NCBI GenBank assembly: GCA_911728455.2
Contig: OU452221.1
Coordinates: forward strand, 30,321,291 to 30,385,290
Reading direction: 5' to 3'
From: Marthasterias glacialis
Taxonomy: Eukaryota > Echinodermata > Asteroidea > Forcipulatida > Asteriidae
DNA: 64,000 bases
Shown here: positions 56,301 through 64,000 of the stretch, piece by piece
Position numbering within the stretch: the first letter of the stretch is position 1
How the letters are laid out: the number at the start of each line of letters is the position of its first letter
The notes under the pieces: generated by a model
Databases searched by the model: none
What the model saw: only the letters and a program-made list of their open reading frames with translations
Told to the model about the DNA's origin: nothing
Position numbers and translations under genes: made by a program

Positions 56301-59300
56301 CCGGCAAGCTTGGATCCAGACCCAGTGATTCAGCCTCCTACCGGCAAATCTGTTTGTTCCCTCGTACCAGACTTGGCCAACGAGCAGCGGGTCGTCTGCG
56401 AGGAGAGACCAGACACCATACCGGTGATCGGAGCAGGGGCACGGCTTGGTATCGTTGAGTGTCAGAGGCAATTTCGTGAAGAGAGATGGAACTGTACAAT
56501 CCATGATCAGGAGCAGAATGCCTTTGGAAAAGTTTTGAAAACAGGTAAAAATAGTTTGAATTCGCGCCTTTTATGACGACTTGAAGTAACAGCCATTATT
56601 TTAGCTCAATTTTTTCTTCTTAACTTGGCCTATCAGCTGAACTGAAGTTCAATATAATTTCACTGAAACATTAACCCCAATGAGATTTGATACACACGCA
56701 TAATAGCAAACAAGTTTGAGTCTGCAGCGTGGTTGAGTTAGTTTTAATATAACCTCATATCTTCAGTGTTGCTCGTGAAGCTAATGATATGACGAGTAGT
56801 CATCGTCCATTGAATGTTTATAATTAAGCCCTCAATTTTACAGGTTAATGGCTAAACTGTGTATATCCATTATTATCTAGCCTCATTTTCTTGCACTATG
56901 TCCCACCCTGGTGCACACGCGCCTGTCTAGTCAGGGAATTACCAGGGAAGACTCCCACAAGGACACTCACGGTGTCACTGCTAGCATTTCAAAGGCCCGC
57001 CTGTAACACCCGATCTTTTGGTATCGACACCGCAATCCGCTCGCCCCATTAAACCCTTCATAAAAAGGCTGTGTGCGGTCATCATTTTATACCCGGATGA
57101 TGTCTTTCTTCCATCAGCTTAATAACCCAAATGCTGGATTCGTTTTGAAGCCTTGCTTCCGGATGTGCAGAATTTTTGATTAGTGATGTATTCGAAGGTC
57201 TAGCCCGATCACCCACCCTCGATCAGTGCAGAGCGAGACCGGGCAAGCAACATTTTTGATCGTCTTTTTTTAACGCTGCATCCCTTGAAACCAAACTGTC
57301 TTAATTTCCCAATCAAGGGTCATTTTGTAAAAAAACAATTGTTATCTGGGTCAGCTGTTGCCATGGCAACCGTTTGTTTGACCTTGGGTCTAACGTTTTT
57401 AACGTTTTAAATGTTTTTTCTTTGTCGTTTTCAACACAATTTCCCCCTTTTTTTATTGACTCAAGCAAAAACAAAAAACATGCAAACAAACAAAGAAACA
57501 AACAAACAAAAAAGCCCGGTCCTGATTGGGTTAAAGGTTTTACATCAAAGAGGAACAAAAACCATTCATTTTAAAAGGCTGATTGATTGCTCTCCCGTCT
57601 TAGTTAGTTTTGAGGAAGAGTGTCACATATTTACAAGTTGTTAAGCTGTATGCATGTTGAGAGAGACCATGTTTACTACAACAACGCGTTTGCCTTCATT
57701 ACCAATTATCTAAGGTCAGTGACAGTCTACACTTCACTTCTTTTTTTAAATAGTGAACGTTTCCCCAGGACCAGACTTTAATTGTCTTAGTTGATATACA
57801 CCAACCCTGGACGGGAAAATGAGGATATCAGTTATACCAATCAGCATTTTGTGACCCCCCCCCCCGTTATGGTTATGTCTAACCACACCCTCCGTTAAGT
57901 TGTAACAAACGTTAATTGATGAGTGCGACTTTGCTTCCTCCACATACAATGTACCTTAGAATCAGAGGTAATCAAAAACGTTCAAATACACGGTACTTGT
58001 CTGGCCTGGCCTGCTGTTAGTAAGCATTTTGCTAAACTTCTTTCTCACATTACGCTTCATGTGCTACCCAAGACGCCGATTCACTTTTACCGATCAAGTA
58101 TTGATAGTTCCTTCTTGTTGTAAACCCAAGTAACCCCGTCTGCATGAGCTATTGTATAGACGTTGCGGATAATCTCAGATAGAGACCTGGGGAATTATAA
58201 TTCTTTTGACCGGCTGGGAACTATGTCGACTCGGCTGGTTCAGAGCATCTCAACTTGCCTCTCCATCAATAATGTTATGTGAAAGCTAATTTGTCGAAAT
58301 GGTTGTCCGAGAACGGCACCGAGTAAAAAATAGTTGAACATGGTTTTATAGCGAAGGCACATAAATATTGGTTTATGAATTTGATGCAAACACTTGTGTA
58401 TAGGATAAAAACTAAAGACGGTGTCAGAAGGCATTTGGTAGATGATTAGGCTGTATCTAAAACTCTGTGAAGGTAATACTGATGGGATCTGTGCGGTAGA
58501 TTATAGATTGTGAATTGTTTTTAAATAGGTTTAAAAGTGGTAGAAACATCGTTCAGATGAAATGTTTGATTCTGTACATCCTTATAGTTTATACTCACAA
58601 AATTACTGCTATACTTAAGTTTTTATGCACAAAATGAATGGACTCATTGCGTTCAATTTTCACTTCTTTACAAGGATTATTATTCCACTTTATGATATTG
58701 TTTGTGACAAATCGCTGGAGATTTCTCAAAATTCTGCACAGTCTGCTTGTTAGAAATTGAAACAAAAACAACATGTTGAACGATTGCTTTCAATCGAATC
58801 CCCTGCTAGGTATGAAAACATGCCGCGGGTCACCATAGGCATCTAGTGACCAGCTATTCCAACATGTTTTCGGTTCACACAATCCAGCCCGTTCTAGATT
58901 TACACATTTGGTTTGCTTCTTATAAAACCATGGTATAATCCGAACCACGTCCATCAGTTAGATTTAGCGACATAACACGGGTATAATGCTACCAATTAGT
59001 AGTGTAATTACATCTTGTTTCAGACCAAATGGTGCTGGGCTTTTTGAGTGCCACTGCTATGCTTGCTGCAACACGAACACGTTTCAAATTCCAAGGGGAA
59101 TATTAATTTCTACATGGCCATCAGGGAAAACGTTCCTCGATAAAAGGTCACGGGCTTCATCAAACAAAATAAACATTTTTTAATGATTTGGACACTTTCT
59201 GACCTGTCATGCCATGTTGTTTTTATTACCGTAAATGGTCAGAATATAAACAACTCAATCAAACAAACAACATTGGTTTGGAAACAAACTTCATGACATA

Positions 59301-60042
59301 TGGTTTCGTTCTCAACCATTTTCTTTAACGTGTTCCCATGTCTATCAGATTATGATAGGTGTCTCAGAGGTACAGGAAGGGCCTATAGAAGACTGAAACC
59401 CACTGTGTCTTGTTTTTTTTAAAGTGTGTGTGTATTATTAATTAGAGAGAGTGAAATAAAGGTGTAAAGCAACATTGTTACTGGACCCAAAATGTTGCTA
59501 TTAAGCAGGGAAGACCGAGAAGCATGTTGACTCATGTTGATCCTTGCTCATGGTTGACCAAACCCTCAATGGCAACATAATACGAGCATGGAGGAAGACA
59601 ACCAAACTTTCTTCATCCATGGTTAGAGTGCCGTTGTATTCTACTAATTATTATGACATTTATTACAAACCTTTGGAATTAAGTTAAAGATATGAACGTT
59701 TATTGTACATTGTACATGTATAAAAAAGGCAAACTTTTCTAAACTTGTGGTTTATTCTCTATCGATACAGCTAGTAGGGAGACAGCATTTGTGTATGCCA
59801 TCACCAGTGCAGGAGTAGTTCATGCCGTTACTAAGACCTGCAGCATGGGTAACTTAACGGATTGCTCATGCGATGTGTCCCGTAACGGCATCTTCAACGA
59901 AGAGGGTTGGCAGTGGGGAGGATGCAGCGATAATGTGGCCTATGGGGTTAAGATTGGCAAGCAGTTTGTGGACGCAGCAGAGGATACCGACAGCAAGGTC
60001 CGCAATGCCATGAACTTACACAACAACGAGGTTGGAAGACAG
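53241..60042 (+). CDS. WNT16: Wnt16 secreted signalling protein, exons 1-3 (partial gene)
   Basis: Wnt ligands are secreted, lipid-modified proteins that bind Frizzled receptors. Coding exons seen are 53241-53341, 56252-56544 and 59771-60042, together 666 nt, 222 codons in frame. They give a signal peptide, the SWMWLGIASLG start typical of Wnt16, the first cysteine pairs, GARLGIVECQRQFREERWNC, then RETAFVYAITSAGVVHAVTK, CSMGNLTDCSCD and EEGWQWGGCSDNVAYG. The Wnt16-like points are MWLGIAS, GARLGI, FVYA...VHAVT and GNLTDCSCD; other Wnts differ there. The acylation-site loop (C-H-G-V-S-G-S-C) and the C-terminal cysteine domain are missing, so later exons lie right of 64000. Confidence 0.88.
53342..56251. 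other. Wnt16 intron 1
   Basis: 2.9 kb with a phase-2 donor and acceptor TTTATTTATAG. It includes the 39-bp duplication, a GA-rich tract near 54565-54590, and no coding block that I can support. Confidence 0.7.
53382..53459. repeat. 39-bp direct repeat, two copies
   Basis: Two back-to-back copies starting CTGTTAATGTTCATGTGTTA, apparently identical, 40 nt downstream of the Wnt16 exon 1 donor. Confidence 0.9.
56252..56544 (+). CDS. WNT16: Wnt16 exon 2
   Basis: Residues 34-131, WLGIASLGTANQPND through CSLVPDLANEQRVVCEERPD and GARLGIVECQRQFREERWNC to FGKVLKT. The N-C-T after RW is the usual Wnt glycosylation site. The donor ACAG|GTAAAA is phase 1. Confidence 0.92.
56545..59770. other. Wnt16 intron 2
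   Basis: 3.2 kb with no other exon recognised. It has a poly-C run near 57848 and otherwise unremarkable AT-rich sequence. Confidence 0.7.
59771..60042 (+). CDS. WNT16: Wnt16 exon 3
   Basis: Residues 132-222, SRETAFVYAITSAGVVHAVT, CSMGNLTDCSCDVSRNG, EEGWQWGGCSDNVAYG and NAMNLHNNEVGRQ. The acceptor is CGATACAG and the donor GACAG|GTAAAT, phase 0. Confidence 0.93.
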
Positions 60043-63000
60043 GTAAATTAATTTCACTTTTGAGTATCAGAATTACATGGGAATTGTCGAAACCATTGCT
60101 TTGGCTCTGACTTAGGCTCCGTCAACAATTGCGCTTGCGTGCACTTTCGACTTATATTCCAGATACTGAGTTCATCTGAAATTACATTTGAAGACAACCC
60201 AAATCACCCGTGCTCATTTCGGTTCCAAGATGGCCTTCAAATGGTCTACATTGGTAAACAAACCATTTTATGACATAATGCATAGATCAATGAAGAATGA
60301 CTGATAGTGTTTCAAATCATTGATTTTCATGACACTGTCCATCAATGCAGATTTTATTGTTGACGGGATAATGGATTCGATTGTCAGAAAAACATACACA
60401 TGCAGTTGTCTTACCTCCAACAACTTATCAACAAACATAATTATATGGATGCTATAGATGTAATAAAATCCTAAACCCTGAACTGCTATAGTTTGTTGCA
60501 ACACGTATGGTTTTATCTCATGTCATCCCATGCGAAAACATGGTGCAGCTATATGCCTATAAGTTGGGTATATTCAAATAATCATTCCAACCAGATTTCA
60601 CAAAACATCATTAAAACTAATCCATAAAAAAGGTGAGAAAAACGTACAAGAAATCAGTACCCATGATTGCTTGGTATCAAGCCTAAGCAACCGTACGTGT
60701 TATATAAGGGAACAAACATCTTTGTTTTGGGGATCCTCTTTTCAATATACAAACGATTAACATAATTTCACCCAATGCGGTGGTCTAGTTTGAGTGAAAC
60801 GCACAGGCTTATTTCAATTGCAGCAATTGAAATAAGTAACGGTGACGTGTGGGGCTTCAAATACTATTTCCTCAATTTTGAATATGAAATGTTTGTCCGC
60901 ATAATTTGCACTGGTATAAACTTTATAATCAGTGAATTTGCAGTTTGATCGAGACAGTGGTTTTAACCCCGATAATTACGAATTGTGTACTTTGATTGAA
61001 CAACCTTAATGAGAATCATAAAGAAATTGTTTTTTTTTTGTAAAGAAAATGTCAGCACTTAAGTGGAATGGAAACTGTATATGTATAAATACAATTTTGT
61101 GTCTGCATTTTGTCTATGCAAAATATCTTACATTGTTCTGAGCTGCATCTCTGACCATGGATTGTCTGAACTGTGAATAGTTTCTTCGCCATTAGCAACG
61201 TGTGCGTTTTACGATTCGGCGTTTTTTATGATTTGTGTCAACATTGTAAACTCCTCATTAAGGGTTCGTCCTTGTTTGCTGATATCATTGCTGCCACATT
61301 TCCAGATGAGTGAGTAGACTTTTCCCAGTAATCACTCAGATCTACATACCTATGCCCTCTGACTAGAATGGATGGAAAGACGGAGTGGGTGGACACGTGT
61401 CATTTACATTTTGTGTAAATTGTGTGTGTGTGTCTTGAGTTTGAATCAGCCTGTTGGTTACTTTTCTCTTTTTTGAGGGGAAATCTTTGCGGCTTTATCG
61501 ATGCAATAAAAAGGGGTTTACAGCTGCAAATTTGCAATGTTCTTTTAAATTGCTTTTTACAATGTCATGGTGTTCATTTGATTAACATCGTAACAGAGAA
61601 TCATGTTATCATTTCCGGAGGAGTTTCTGGTTAAAGCCCCAAAATGGCTGACGAATGAATAACAATCATACGGGGAGCTTTTGTCAAATAATGCTTGGGA
61701 ATATTTACAAAAGTGTTATCAATTTTGTTGGTGAAATAATACAATGAATACATTTCGATTCTTCTTGTTGGTTATTGATGTTTGCCTTCCCGTTTCCAAG
61801 GAAATACACCGATGCCTCGCTCTGTACTCTTATAATATAAGGATGCTGTTCAAATATTTCAAGGAACTACATCTGAGTTACATAAGGGGCATCCAACTAA
61901 TGCTATGACTCATTCATATCCAAGAAACCACTCAGTGTATTTCTCACGGACATTCCTCCAATCTGAAATCAATTTGATAATGCTTCTGCAAATGAAACTT
62001 CCCCAAAACTAGTATAGATTTCATTGTATTGATCTGACGTGTGAAGACCTCCTCTTAATGTATGTATGGGTTGTCTTCGGAGCAGGCGACCACATGAGAG
62101 AAGTCACACCTTGTTGGGAGGTATCTTCGTCGTTTAATCCCACAGGAATCTCACGATAACCGTATGTATTTGGCGGATTAACACCTACTTAACACGGGAT
62201 TAAAAGTGTTGAGGTACGTTAACACTTTTGCAAACAGAAGGTTCTCACCTCAGGGGAAGATGATGTCATCGTAATGTCTATTTATGTTCCGACCACGTTA
62301 CAAGGAAAAAAATTACACTTGTAAAGGGTTATTACCATAGGCGTCGAGCCAGGGGTGGGGGTGGGGTAGTTGCCTCCCAAATTCGGGAAAAACAGTTGGA
62401 AGAAATGCAGGCAAAGCAAGAAGAAGAAGAAGAAGAAGAAAAGACGTATTATTAAAATAAAAAAATGGTGTGCTTTTATCTGTGTATAATTTTGGGCAAA
62501 TTAACCCTTCTGCCCCCTTAACCAAAGTGTTCCCACACGCCTATGTATATTACATTATATACATCATTGGTTTTTGAAAGAGGAAATTAATTTCTATTCT
62601 CTTGTTTTCAATAAACACACACTATAACCAACGTGGGCAAATTTCCCTCAGATTTGAAAAGAAGCCGTTTTAGAGTTATGGGAGTTTTGTCATGTTCGAA
62701 CACGTTCTTACATGAATTGGATAGCGGCAATCGCTAATAAGTGTTGGTTTGGGGTTCTTCAAATGCTATTATCTCGACTTCGACAGTATTTCAGATGGAA
62801 ATATTTTGTCTGGTGGGTTGTTCGTGGTATAAGCTCTGTCATTAATGAGCTTTAATCAATCCTTTCGTCTAAGAGATGCTTGGTTACACGATAACGGACA
62901 TTAAAACCTATCTCCTTCAAAAACGTCATCTTAAAAGGATGATGATGGATTGGGCTTGAATTGAACATGCCTGAGCGAGGACAAACAAATGTTCTTGAGA

Positions 63001-64000
63001 TTCAGTGATGTTTGATTCAGCTTGACTTACCACTATGTGGCGAAACGTCCAAAACGTGTCAGAATTGTTATAATAATGACCTCTTTTTTAAGACGGAGTT
63101 TTCCTAAAACGAAATCGTAAAAGGAAAAAAAAGACGCAATCGAATTAAGTCTGTAGAAAATATGATGCACGTGCACTAAATCCAAATCAAAACCACTTTT
63201 CTTTTCTTTTTCTTTTTTTTTCTAAAATAATAATGACCACCTAAACTGAGTCAATTTTCATAGGTTGATTGTATCATGGAGAAAAAGACTTCCGGTATGG
63301 TTGTGTGGAGAGTTTATTGTAAACTAGAGGGTGTCAATGTATTTACTCTTCTATAAACCAATGACATATGACACCTATATGTATATCTGATGTGTTAATT
63401 GTCACAAGATGACTCACTACCTTATCGGCTTCAGATAATTACTCAGGTTATTAGAGAATGGTCACACCCAATGTGGCTATGTCTTCAAGAATGTAATTCA
63501 CCGATTCGAACTTCTTGTTATTCAGTTAACGCTATGCATGATATACTGTGAACGGTGAATAACCTGCGTATGACCTATGTCAACATACACATAACACTAT
63601 CTTTATGAGAAGCAATAACTGTTAAAATAGCTTTAATGCGAAGCCTTTTATTAGTTTTGTCAACTGGGATTGTATTGTGTGCATGTTCCACAAAATACCA
63701 GTCGGCAAACCAAAAGGACACCCAGTGCTCCACCACATATGTGCGTTTTTGTCAAATGGTTTATTTTTATGTGACATCACGATAACAGGGTGGTTGTTTC
63801 TGACCAAACTGTTAACGAAAACATTTTGAAAACCATCTTGCCCCTTCCCAAAGGGATTTTATTTAACAATTTCACGTTAAATTACGAAACTGATACTCTG
63901 TCTGACCTAAAATAAATCTGGTCATAAATTATCCGATCAGCACGGCAAGGTCATACAATGTTTTTTTTCTTGTTGTTCTCAACCATAAAAACAGCCGTCG
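60043..64000. other. Start of Wnt16 intron 3 (continues off window)
   Basis: No further Wnt exon appears; the CRCHGVSGSC segment expected next was looked for and not found. The region has a MITE-like element at 62336-62545 and a dispersed repeat at about 62745-62850. Confidence 0.65.
62336..62545. mobile_element. Short MITE-like element with CATAGGCGT termini
   Basis: 210 bp bounded by CATAGGCGT and ACGCCTATG, with a (GAA)n tract inside (about 62418-62440). No ORF and no confident target duplication. Confidence 0.5.

Overview
The window is animal nuclear DNA: AT-rich, intron-rich, with GT-AG introns, SINEs with tRNA-like heads, MITEs, microsatellites and a tyrosine-recombinase retrotransposon. 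A NUAK kinase, PARP3, an ASIC-type channel and Wnt16, plus a DIRS/Ngaro-type element, suggest an invertebrate deuterostome. I favour an echinoderm, possibly a sea star, but nothing here fixes the species.

Layout. (1) 980-1243, minus: first coding exon of a NUAK-family kinase whose remainder lies off the left edge. (2) 4108-14655, plus: a complete PARP3 gene, with 11 coding exons that join in frame to 536 codons, plus a likely 5' UTR exon. Intron 2 carries a 2-kb, 36-bp minisatellite next to a long hairpin. Intron 9 carries SINEs and an unlisted 201-bp lysine-rich reading block that behaves as a frame-neutral cassette exon. (3) 14656-19054: intergenic, with MITEs and SINE remnants. (4) 19055-42032, plus: a DEG/ENaC (ASIC-like) channel gene with three tandem alternative first coding exons (1a, 1b, 1c). 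Each ends in phase 1 and can splice to the same seven downstream exons, giving 502-503 residues. Its intron 4 is enlarged by a 5,156-bp antisense tyrosine-recombinase retrotransposon (34596-39751) with split direct repeats. (5) 42033-53240: about 11 kb with no gene I can support. (6) 53241-60042 and beyond, plus: the first three coding exons of Wnt16. The gene continues off the right edge.

The four host genes are not an operon. NUAK and PARP3 are head to head about 2.9 kb apart, while PARP3, the channel and Wnt16 follow each other on one strand. The most interesting items are the tripled first exon of the channel with a duplicated 5' flank, the retrotransposon whose internal repeat junction sits inside a predicted element intron, and the possible cassette exon in the PARP3 catalytic domain. 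Exon boundaries were read by eye from family conservation, splice consensus and phase arithmetic. No database search or transcript data were available.
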